This document shows positions 43,100 to 50,660 of a stretch of DNA of 64,000 bases, in pieces. Within the stretch, counting starts at the first letter, position 1. Each line of letters starts with the position of its first letter. This DNA comes from Flavobacterium sp. YO12. GTDB lineage: Bacteria; Bacteroidota; Bacteroidia; Flavobacteriales; Flavobacteriaceae. The stretch spans positions 1-64,000 of the forward strand of contig NZ_NRQU01000025.1 in the NCBI RefSeq assembly GCF_004119495.1, written 5' to 3'. Below the pieces are notes generated by a model that was not told where the DNA came from, did not search any database, and worked only from the letters and a program-made list of their open reading frames with translations. A program made the position numbers and the translations under genes.

Positions 43100-44548
43100 C
43101 TATTTAACTTTTTCTAGATCAGTTAATTTCCAGCTTTGATCACGTAAGGCAGGTGTTGGGCCGTAAAAGCGTGCTAATATTTCGAACTTGCCTTTTGGAT
43201 CTGTTGGAACCCAATTTGACTCACCGCTTGCAGGCGGAGTTGGACCAAAGTATAAATCGACAGAACCATCGCTGTTTACTTTTAGTCCCGGACTTTGCGA
43301 GGAACGTCCTGCACGTTTTTGGTTTCGAATAAAGGTGTGCGTGTCTCTGTTGTAAACAGTCATCGACCAGTATTGCTTTACTGGTACATTTGCAGGAACA
43401 TTTACTTTATAAGTGCTGTTACCATCTAGAGCGTTGCCCTCTTTGTCTACAATCTGCATCAAATAAAATTGTGATTCACCAAGATGTTTGGCACTAAAAA
43501 AAGCGATCATATAACAAACGGCTCTATTGTCGATAGGATAAATTTCTGAGATTGAGTATTGGCTTTTTACGCTTTTAATATTGTCTTCATCTGCAGGAAA
43601 AAACCAATGTGTGTCTTTGTAAAAAGGAGGCGTTATTTCGTAATTATACAAAAGCCATTCTTTAGCTGTTTTTACGGCTTGTGTTAGAATTTCTTTAGTG
43701 CGGGCATCAGGAGCAAAAGATTTCCCTCTTTGAATACCTAATGTTTTTAAAGGATCAATCATTACACGATCTCTTGTAAGCCAAGGTTCTGTCTGCACAA
43801 TTGAATTTAATGTTTCATAAAAAGTATGGTCATAGCGAATGTTTGAGTCGTACACATCATTACTTGCATCGATAAAAACAGTTGCTGGATTTTTTGAAGC
43901 TTCGCTGAGCGGATAAACTTTAATGCGTTTTGCGTATGCAACCGCAGCAGCGACATCGGCAGGGCTGCCGCTTTTTAATACAGAGCGCAAAAGTGCATAA
44001 CCTCTATAAGTGTCAGATTGCAAAGGGATGTAACCTGCTGGTATTTTGCTTTTATCATAGCCTGGAGGTAAAAATAGATATTTTCCGCCTTTGCCTTTAT
44101 CAACTCCTCCGGGACCAACATCTTCAATTGCATTTTGCCAGTAAGTCATTACACTGCCATTAAAAACGCCATTGTCTGCTGGTGGAATTTCTAATACAAC
44201 AGGGCCTGCTTTTTCGGTATTGAAAAAAGGCATTAAATAAATTACATCAGGATTTGGGGTAAGGGTTTGATTTTTCCAATCTAACAGTTTTTGCCAAATA
44301 ACAACTTGATTGTAATTGCCATTTATTTTTGCGAGTGCATCGTACATCAATTGAAAATTAACTGCTGGCATTCCCCATACTGCAGCTTCAACTGCGCGTT
44401 GATACAAAATTTGTTCTTTAATGTTTGCAGGCTTAAATTCAGTTCCTGCTGTGTTTGAATTGTCGTTTTTCTCTAGAGTATTGGTTTGATTATTATTGCA
44501 GGCTGTCAGGAGAAATACCGACAAGAAAGAAAGAAGGATTTTTTTCAT
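43100..44548 (-). CDS. DUF1254/DUF1214 lipoprotein, copy B
   Basis: Lipobox Cys17 in VFLLTAC. Same domain order as copy A: DUF1254 (EAAVWGMPAVNFQLMYDAL, TPNPDVIYLMPFFNTEKAGPVVLEIPP), then DUF1214 (QYWSMTVYNRDTHTFIRNQ, NWVPTDPKGKFEILARFYGP). The two copies are clearly diverged, so the duplication is old. First gene of the pair; no consensus promoter was found in the 400-base spacer upstream. Confidence 0.9.
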   Translation of the reverse strand: MKKILLSFLSVFLLTACNNNQTNTLEKNDNSNTAGTEFKPANIKEQILYQRAVEAAVWGMPAVNFQLMYDALAKINGNYNQVVIWQKLLDWKNQTLTPNPDVIYLMPFFNTEKAGPVVLEIPPADNGVFNGSVMTYWQNAIEDVGPGGVDKGKGGKYLFLPPGYDKSKIPAGYIPLQSDTYRGYALLRSVLKSGSPADVAAAVAYAKRIKVYPLSEASKNPATVFIDASNDVYDSNIRYDHTFYETLNSIVQTEPWLTRDRVMIDPLKTLGIQRGKSFAPDARTKEILTQAVKTAKEWLLYNYEITPPFYKDTHWFFPADEDNIKSVKSQYSISEIYPIDNRAVCYMIAFFSAKHLGESQFYLMQIVDKEGNALDGNSTYKVNVPANVPVKQYWSMTVYNRDTHTFIRNQKRAGRSSQSPGLKVNSDGSVDLYFGPTPPASGESNWVPTDPKGKFEILARFYGPTPALRDQSWKLTDLEKVK

Positions 44549-44911
44549 AACATTAATTTATTTAGTGGATATAAATTTTTATTATTTTAATTTTTCAACA
44601 TCCTGCAGCTTACTCTTTGCCAAAACCGACTCTGAAAAAAACTTAGAAGTTGAAAGTAATCTTTCTGCTTAACATTTATAAGAAATCAATATTTCTTATG
44701 AAAGAGATAATTAAGTGTAATTTATTACTCTAATGAGTGCATTATTTGGGGCGAGTATTTTTTGAGTTAAATTTATTGTTAAAATTATGAAAAAAAAGTA
44801 TAGGTAAGTGATTTTTTAAAAGAATGTCGTTAAAGATCAGTTGTTTATGTTTTTTTTGTTTGTTGAAGACCGCTGCTGAGTAGTGATTGTAAGCAGATCT
44901 AGTTTCTAATA
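44549..44911. other. Intergenic spacer, no gene seen
   Basis: 363 bases between the DUF1254 start and the terminator at 44914. AT-rich, without ORF of note. No hairpin-arm or promoter pair recognised. Confidence 0.5.
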
Positions 44912-44945
44912 AAAAAATCCGATTGGTTTATACCAATCGGATTTT
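44911..44945 (-). terminator. Terminator of the DUF2314 gene, AATCCGATT family
   Basis: A perfect 14-base stem AAAATCCGATTGGT (44914-44927) with ACCAATCGGATTTT (44932-44945), loop of 4. It ends 12 bases past the stop of the DUF2314 gene. Confidence 0.85.
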
Positions 44946-44957
44946 AGATGTTTTATA

Positions 44958-45704
44958 TTATAATAAAGGAATTAAATGTTCCCAGTTTAGCTGTTTTGCA
45001 AAATCAAGCGGGGTTTTGCCATTGTTGGTTTTGGCTGTAGTATCTGCTCCAGATTTTAGCAAAACTTCAACTGAGGTTTTATTTCCTGCAATTGTCTCGA
45101 GATGTAAAAAAGTATAACCTAATTCATCTTTTGAGGTAAGTTCTTTAGGATTGTTTTTTAGAAAATCAATAAGGCTGTCTTTCATGTTTTTGCTCATTGG
45201 ATGTTCTACAAGGTTTTCGGGTTTTTCTTTTTGATTTGAAACAACTTGAATATCGTCGTAATCTCCAAATTCTAATCCCCAAGCTTTGTCGTGTTCCTTT
45301 CTTTCGTCTTCATCCATTTCCGCACGCATTGCGTGTATCGTAAAGGCTCCGTAGGTTTTACCTTGAATAGCAAATAACCAATCACTTATTTGGTTGACTG
45401 GTATTTGTACTTCGTCTCCGTTGTTTACATTGGTTAACTCATCAGGTTGATTTACTAAAACGCCATAAATAGTATCGCCGTCAAAATTGATATCGTTGAT
45501 CCACATATGTTCAACTAGGATTTCACCATCTATTTCCTGAGTAAAAGCGAGTTTTACACAAGCAACATCAAGTCCGGGAACTATTCGGCGGTATTCCCAT
45601 GATAATTCTCTCCAAAAATATTTAAAGGTTTCTTGCGCTTTTTTGTGTGCTTCGATCATTCTTGGATTTTCTCCGTCGGCAAAGAATATTGGTGTATTTT
45701 CCAT
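44958..45704 (-). CDS. DUF2314 protein with C-terminal ankyrin repeats
   Basis: Residues about 1-150 form a DUF2314 domain: PRMIEAHKKAQETFKYFWRELSWE, EHMWINDINFDGDTIYGVLVNQP and AIQGKTYGAFTIHAMRAEMD. After a linker, residues 195-248 make two ankyrin repeats (DELGYTFLHLETIAGNKTSVEVLLKSGADTT, then NNGKTPLDFAKQL). No signal peptide. DUF2314 is a domain of unknown function; the ankyrin part implies a protein partner. The gene is probably monocistronic. Confidence 0.85.
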   Translation of the reverse strand: MENTPIFFADGENPRMIEAHKKAQETFKYFWRELSWEYRRIVPGLDVACVKLAFTQEIDGEILVEHMWINDINFDGDTIYGVLVNQPDELTNVNNGDEVQIPVNQISDWLFAIQGKTYGAFTIHAMRAEMDEDERKEHDKAWGLEFGDYDDIQVVSNQKEKPENLVEHPMSKNMKDSLIDFLKNNPKELTSKDELGYTFLHLETIAGNKTSVEVLLKSGADTTAKTNNGKTPLDFAKQLNWEHLIPLL

Positions 45705-45793
45705 TCTGTATTATTTTAATTGTAATTGCGGGCTGTATATGTATTTTAACTCCAAGATAAAAAAAATCTTATAAACGGCTTAAACTTTAACAA

Positions 45794-45824
45794 TAAAAAA
45801 ATCCGATTTGCTTTCACAAACCGG
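45794..45824 (-). terminator. Terminator downstream of lpdA, AATCCGATT family
   Basis: TCCGATTTG (45802-45810) pairs with CAAACCGGA (45816-45824); A-run at 45794-45801. A further imperfect hairpin (AACCAAAGAGATGC with GCGTCTCTGGTT, about 45851-45880) lies between it and the lpdA stop. Confidence 0.75.
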
Positions 45825-45884
45825 ACTTTTTTAAATTGAAAATAATATGTAACCAAAGAGATGCAAATGCGTCTCTGGTTATTG

Positions 45885-47273
45885 TTACAAGTGAATTACT
45901 TCGCCGTATGCATCAGCAACAGCTTCCATAACTGCCTCGCTCATTGTTGGGTGAGGGTGGATAGATTTTAGGATTTCATGACCTGTAGTTTCTAGTTTAC
46001 GAGCTACAACTGCCTCAGCAATCATATCAGTAACACCAGCACCAATCATGTGACATCCTAACCATTCTCCGTATTTAGCATCAAAGATTACTTTTACGAA
46101 TCCGTCAGCAGCACCAGCAGCTTTTGCTTTTCCTGAAGCTGAGAATGGGAATTTACCAATTTTTAATTCGTAACCTTTTTCTTTTGCTTGTTTTTCGGTT
46201 AAACCTACAGAAGCGATTTCTGGAGTTGCATAAGTACAACCAGGAACGTTTCCGTAATCGATTGGGTCTACGTGTAAACCTGCGATTTTCTCCACACAGT
46301 TAATACCTTCAGCAGAAGCTACGTGAGCTAAAGCTTGTCCTGGAGTAACATCTCCAATTGCGTAGTATCCTGGAATGTTAGTAGCGTTGTAAGCGTTTAC
46401 TAAGATTTTATCTCTGTCAACAGCGATTCCAACTTCTTCTAAACCAATATTTTCGATGTTTGTTTTAATTCCAACTGCCGAAAGTACGATGTCAGCTTCA
46501 AGAATTTCTTCTCCTTTTGCTGTTTTTACAGTTGCTTTAACCCCGTTTCCTGTAGTATCAATTTTTTCTACAGAAGAGTTAGTCATGATTTTTACACCTG
46601 CTTTTTTCATAGAACGCTCCATTTGTTTAGAAACGTCTTCGTCTTCAACAGGAACAATGTTTGGCATAAATTCTACGATCGTAACTTCAGTTCCCATAGA
46701 GTTATAGAAGTGAGCGAACTCAACTCCAATTGCTCCAGAACCTACAATAATCATAGATTTTGGCTGAGTTGGCAACGTCATTGCTTGACGGTATCCAATT
46801 ACTTTTACACCATCTTGAGGTAAGTTTGGAAGCTCACGAGAACGAGCTCCAGTTGCGATGATAATATGATCAGCGCTGTATTCAGTAACTTTATTGTCTT
46901 TATCTGTAACGTCAAGTTTTTTTCCTGGTTTTAGTTTTCCAAAACCTTCAATAACGTCAATTTTGTTTTTCTTCATTAAGAATTGAACTCCTTTGCTCAT
47001 TCCTTCAGCAACACCACGGCTTCTTTGAACAACAGCAGGGAAATCTTTATCAAATTCAGAAACTTTCAATCCGTAATCAGAAGCGTGCTTTAAGTAATCA
47101 AAAACCTGAGCTGATTTCAATAATGCTTTAGTTGGGATACATCCCCAGTTTAAACATACACCACCAAGATTTTCTTTTTCAACTACAGCTACTTTAAAGC
47201 CTAATTGTGATGCTCTAATTGCTGTAACATATCCGCCAGGACCACTTCCTAAAACAATAACGTCGTATTTCAT
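45885..47273 (-). CDS. lpdA: Dihydrolipoyl dehydrogenase (E3)
   Basis: Reoxidises lipoamide in pyruvate, 2-oxoglutarate and branched-chain dehydrogenase complexes and the glycine cleavage system. FAD-binding GSGPGGYVTAIRASQLG (9-25), redox disulphide Cys40/Cys45 in GGVCLNWGCIPTK, NAD motif GSGAIGVEFAHFYNSMG, and catalytic His441/Glu446 in HPHPTMSEAVME are all present. 462 residues is normal. No E1/E2 gene is adjacent, so the enzyme probably serves several complexes, as is usual in this phylum. Cofactor FAD; cytoplasm. Confidence 0.97.
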   Translation of the reverse strand: MKYDVIVLGSGPGGYVTAIRASQLGFKVAVVEKENLGGVCLNWGCIPTKALLKSAQVFDYLKHASDYGLKVSEFDKDFPAVVQRSRGVAEGMSKGVQFLMKKNKIDVIEGFGKLKPGKKLDVTDKDNKVTEYSADHIIIATGARSRELPNLPQDGVKVIGYRQAMTLPTQPKSMIIVGSGAIGVEFAHFYNSMGTEVTIVEFMPNIVPVEDEDVSKQMERSMKKAGVKIMTNSSVEKIDTTGNGVKATVKTAKGEEILEADIVLSAVGIKTNIENIGLEEVGIAVDRDKILVNAYNATNIPGYYAIGDVTPGQALAHVASAEGINCVEKIAGLHVDPIDYGNVPGCTYATPEIASVGLTEKQAKEKGYELKIGKFPFSASGKAKAAGAADGFVKVIFDAKYGEWLGCHMIGAGVTDMIAEAVVARKLETTGHEILKSIHPHPTMSEAVMEAVADAYGEVIHL

Positions 47274-47526
47274 TTTTTTGGTTTTTAGTATTTACTATCG
47301 AAAAGGAAGTTTATAATTCCGAAACTCACTTGCCGATTTTTTCTTTTGTTATTTGTGATTGCGAATTTAAGGAATTATTTTAAAAAACGCTTGAAATTTT
47401 ATTTTTACCCCTGCTGATTTTGACCTTTTCACAGAAATTGAATGAATTGTGAATTGCAAATTATGAATTATGAATTGAAAATTCAGATTTAGAAGTTTAA
47501 ATCGAAATTATACCCTTTGCCAAAAT
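47274..47526. other. Leader region of lpdA and spacer, no gene seen
   Basis: No ORF. An imperfect direct repeat of GAATT(G/A)TGAATTGNAAATT type lies at 47440-47485 before the inverted repeat at 47529. No consensus promoter for lpdA found. Confidence 0.45.
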
Positions 47527-47585
47527 AAGCGAAGTCGAAGTCCTTTCTTGTAGAAAAGGGCTTCGACTTCGCTCAGAGTGACATC
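47527..47585. repeat. Dispersed inverted repeat, CTTCGACTTCGCTCAG family
   Basis: AGCGAAGTCGAAG (47529-47541 region) is complementary to CTTCGACTTCGCT (47561-47573), followed by CAGAGTGACATCAG. Third copy of the family seen at 387 and 14588. Confidence 0.75.
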
Positions 47586-47615
47586 AGTATTGAATTAATA
47601 ATTTACAATTTATAA

Positions 47616-48200
47616 TTACACTTTAACGTGTCCCCAATTTTCACCGCTTGCAATTCTACGTATCTGCATTTCGCTTACGCCAAATTGTTTGGCGATCATT
47701 TTCAGACGTGTTTTTTGTTCTGGTCTTGCTAATATTTTCTTGATTAACATGACTTTTGTTGTAGTCAATTTTCTTCCGTCGGCTTTTAAGTTGTGCTCGA
47801 TCAGGTTTTTCTTGGCTTGAATTACTCTCGGACTTTTACGACTGTGCGCCATCATTTCGGCTTTTGTAGCCCAGCATAAATTGTGCACATCGTCATTGCT
47901 TCGATTGTAGTCTAAGTGAAGTACATAAGTTTGTTCTTCTGATTCTTTAGGAATAAAATAATGGGCAACTAATTTGTATAAAAAAAGGTATTTGTTAACG
48001 ATTTGATCGTCTTTTTTTACCTTAAATCTAAAAGTAGGATATCCATCGCTTAAACCGCCTTTTAAAAGACGTCCGTTTTCAATTTCATCAGTGAAGCTTA
48101 TTAATCGGCCTCTGTTTGAAATGGCGTATTTAAGTTGTAATGAGGCATTTATTTCTATTTCTTTGAATTTTTCGTCAGGGTAAAATCTGTGTTGTGGCAT
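47616..48200 (-). CDS. HNH-endonuclease-like protein with a C-terminal HTH
   Basis: The N-terminal part (about 15-45) has IEINASLQLKYAISNRGRLISF, similar to the NUMOD4 segment that precedes HNH modules of homing endonucleases. The middle YVLHLDYNRSNDDVHNLCWAT (about 92-112) has the HNH pattern with His, Asn and NLcW, though the first catalytic His is replaced (HLD instead of HHID). The end (about 160-190) has a helix-turn-helix, LKMIAKQFGVSEMQIRRIASGENW. It is not inside an intron or another gene. It may be a domesticated DNA-binding protein with reduced nuclease activity; function is inference. Confidence 0.68.
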   Translation of the reverse strand: MPQHRFYPDEKFKEIEINASLQLKYAISNRGRLISFTDEIENGRLLKGGLSDGYPTFRFKVKKDDQIVNKYLFLYKLVAHYFIPKESEEQTYVLHLDYNRSNDDVHNLCWATKAEMMAHSRKSPRVIQAKKNLIEHNLKADGRKLTTTKVMLIKKILARPEQKTRLKMIAKQFGVSEMQIRRIASGENWGHVKV

Positions 48201-48227
48201 TTTCGTTTACATTTGATTTTTGAATCT

Positions 48228-48235
48228 CAAAGATA
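48228..48235 (-). promoter_or_regulatory. Candidate -7 box of the HNH-like gene
   Basis: TATCTTTG on the minus strand, 27 bases before the ATG at 48200. A TTTTTGATC sequence lies 10 bases upstream, too close for a normal -33 element. Confidence 0.4.
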
Positions 48236-48437
48236 AAGAATTGATCAAAAATGATCGCTATCGTGCTGGTTATGAAGTATCATTTTTATGATTCTTATAA
48301 CGCTAATTTAACGTTTTCTAAATTTTTTTGGCAATTTGCAAAGTCTTTCTCTATAAAAAAATGCGAATGATACACTTTTTTGGTTTTTGACATTCTAATA
48401 AAACAACATTTTAGAACTCTAATAAAGGATCTGAATT

Positions 48438-49202
48438 TTATTGATCGAGCCAGTTTTTGAAATTAGTGATTTCTTTTTTGCTTACGATTATTGAGTCATT
48501 TTCAATAGAAGGAACGGTAAGAATTAATTCGATTTTTTGATTGGAGTGTTTTAGTACTTCTTTTATGGTACTTCGATTTACAATGTATTTACGATTTATC
48601 TTAAAAAATGTAAATGGATCGAGGTTGTTTATAATATCGGTCAAAGTGCTATTGTATAAAAAACTGTTTCCAGAATTTACATATATAAACAAATGTTTTC
48701 CAGATGCGGCAAAATAGGTAATTTCGGCTTCATTTATAGAGATAAGCTTATAACCGTGGTTTACTAAAAAATGACGCTGTATTTTGCTTGTATCGGGGTT
48801 TTCGATTGCAACTAATGATTGCAGTGTCGCATCGCTGTTAAAGGTTTCTTTTATTTTTTTGAATTTGATTAGGGCTTCAAATAATTCTTGTTCTTCAAAA
48901 GGTTTTAAAAGGTAATCAATTGTAAAGTGTTTGAAAACTGAAATGGCGTAGGAGTCGTAAGCGGTAACAAAAATGACAGGGCAGGAGATTGTTGTTTTTT
49001 CAAAAATTTCAAGACTTTTTCCGTCGCCTAAATGAATATCCATAAAAGCCAAGTCGACATTATTTTCAGAAAAAAAGGCCACAGCTTCTTTTACCGATTT
49101 TAAAACTGCAATTTCGGCTATTTGTAAAATGTCCTGCTGTTCTAAAATTGATTTCAGATAACTTGAAGCAAGATATTCGTCTTCAACAATGGCAATTTTC
49201 AT
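48438..49202 (-). CDS. LytTR-family response regulator
   Basis: Receiver domain at 1-120 with phospho-acceptor Asp55 in LAFMDIHLGDG and the acidic EDE7-9 start; a LytTR DNA-binding domain at about 145-250 (FLVNHGYKLISINEAEITYFAASGKHLFIYVNSG and FFKINRKYIVNRSTIKEV). 254 residues, no truncation. It has its own full-consensus promoter at 49248-49279. Its natural partner, a LytS-type kinase, lies at 56697-58262 beyond the SusC/SusD genes, so this regulator probably controls that block. LytTR proteins bind direct repeats; I did not identify an operator. Confidence 0.93.
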   Translation of the reverse strand: MKIAIVEDEYLASSYLKSILEQQDILQIAEIAVLKSVKEAVAFFSENNVDLAFMDIHLGDGKSLEIFEKTTISCPVIFVTAYDSYAISVFKHFTIDYLLKPFEEQELFEALIKFKKIKETFNSDATLQSLVAIENPDTSKIQRHFLVNHGYKLISINEAEITYFAASGKHLFIYVNSGNSFLYNSTLTDIINNLDPFTFFKINRKYIVNRSTIKEVLKHSNQKIELILTVPSIENDSIIVSKKEITNFKNWLDQ

Positions 49203-49247
49203 TTTTAATATTTCGTTTATAGAATCGAAATTCTAAAGTTGATTTTG

Positions 49248-49279
49248 CAAAGATAGTTGACTCTGTTTTTAAATGCAAA
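49248..49279 (-). promoter_or_regulatory. Promoter of the LytTR response regulator
   Basis: TTTG (minus strand, 49279-49276), a 20-base spacer and TATCTTTG (49255-49248), a full consensus. The -33 box touches the base of the terminator of the SusD gene at 49279-49310, so the regulator is expressed independently of the operon before it. Confidence 0.75.
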
Positions 49280-49310
49280 AAGGCCCAGTTTTTTGAACTG
49301 GACCTTTTTT
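49279..49310. terminator. Terminator after the SusC/SusD pair
   Basis: AAAGGCCCAGTT (49279-49290) pairs with AACTGGACCTTT (49296-49307) around TTTTG; A-rich on one side and T-rich on the other. Confidence 0.82.
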
Positions 49311-49328
49311 TCTGATTTTGAACGAACT

Positions 49329-50648
49329 TTATAAATTCGGATTATTTAATCTTGCGTCTGCTGGATAAATAATAGTGTAACGCGGATCGTTTTGTAGTAA
49401 AGTGTACTCTATGGTCATGAATTTATGAACAATTTGTTTTTGAGTACTTCTTCTTAAATCAAACCAGCGGTGTCCTTCTACAGGAAATTCTCTGCGTCTT
49501 TCTTCAAAAATGAAGTTGGTTAGATCAGTCGCATTCATTGTATTGATGTTACTTGCCAATTGATCGTATCCTGCTTGTGTGTATCTGTTTTTAATAAAAC
49601 TTAAAACGGTTGCTTTAGAATCATTAATATTATCCAGTTTCAACAAAGTTTCAGCTTTTGTCAAATACAACTCTGAAGATCTGAAAGATGATTTTTGATC
49701 GTCGTTTCCGCCTTTTAAAATTCTAAAACGGCTTCCGCTTGCTCCAAAGTATAATGGGAAACGTAAATCAGTTGTTTTATTATAAGCCGCAATTAAATCA
49801 GCAGATGCATAAGAAGCTCTTTTTAGACCAACGATATAACCATCTTCAAGGGCTAAAATAGATTCTTTTCCATCATATTTTGTAGCTAAAACCGGTGTTG
49901 CTTTTAAATCAATTAAAGTGTTTTTGATTTCTAAAGCTTTATTGGCAGCATCAAGTGATTTTTGCCATTGCTGTTGATACAAATACAAACGACTTTCTAA
50001 GCTGTATAGCGCCACTTTTGAGAAACGGTAATTTAAACCTTTTGGCTGTGTACTTAAATTAATTAATTTTTCAGCTTCCTTAGTGTCAGAAATAACTTGA
50101 TTGTAAATAACGTCTACACTTTGTGGAATAAATACTTGCTCCAAATCAATTTCTAAAGCTAGTGGAACTCCTTTGTCTGAAGCTGCAGTTGCTGGATTAT
50201 AAGGCTTTCCAAAAAGATTTATTAAATCAAAATTTGCCATTGCTCTCAAAGCATACGCTTCTCCAATTAATTGATCTCTTTCTTCAGATGCTGCTATTTT
50301 ATTAGACGCTTCGTTGATAATTACATTCGTATAAAAAATGACAGTATATAAATCTTGATAATGAAAATTTAGAGTGTTTCGATCCGGATTTAGATCTTTC
50401 CAGATATGTACATCTTTGTAAATAGCAGTTTCACTGTTATCTTCATTCAAGATTAGTTCATCTGTACGAGCGGCGCTCAATGATTTGTGTTCTGGGTAAA
50501 CTGAATATGCCGTTGTTAAAACCGCACGAAATTCAGCTAACGATTCTGGAATTACTTTTCCTACCGGAGTAATATCCAAATAGTCATCGCAGCTGCTAAG
50601 TGCAATAGCAGCAACGAAAAGTGTTATATATTTTGAGAATTTTTTCAT
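49329..50648 (-). CDS. SusD/RagB-type outer-membrane nutrient-binding lipoprotein
   Basis: Lipobox Cys20 in AIALSSC; N-terminal DDYLDITPVGKVIPES, then YTNVIINEASNKI, GEAYALRAMANFDLINLFG (TPR scaffold) and the C-terminal EERRREFPVEGHRWFDLRRS, the diagnostic SusD motif. 439 residues is somewhat short for the family. It pairs with the SusC protein upstream (12-base spacing) to bind and import a glycan, peptide or similar large nutrient. The neighbouring zinc protease suggests a peptide, which is inference. Confidence 0.93.
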   Translation of the reverse strand: MKKFSKYITLFVAAIALSSCDDYLDITPVGKVIPESLAEFRAVLTTAYSVYPEHKSLSAARTDELILNEDNSETAIYKDVHIWKDLNPDRNTLNFHYQDLYTVIFYTNVIINEASNKIAASEERDQLIGEAYALRAMANFDLINLFGKPYNPATAASDKGVPLALEIDLEQVFIPQSVDVIYNQVISDTKEAEKLINLSTQPKGLNYRFSKVALYSLESRLYLYQQQWQKSLDAANKALEIKNTLIDLKATPVLATKYDGKESILALEDGYIVGLKRASYASADLIAAYNKTTDLRFPLYFGASGSRFRILKGGNDDQKSSFRSSELYLTKAETLLKLDNINDSKATVLSFIKNRYTQAGYDQLASNINTMNATDLTNFIFEERRREFPVEGHRWFDLRRSTQKQIVHKFMTIEYTLLQNDPRYTIIYPADARLNNPNL

Positions 50649-50660
50649 CTTTTTTAATTT

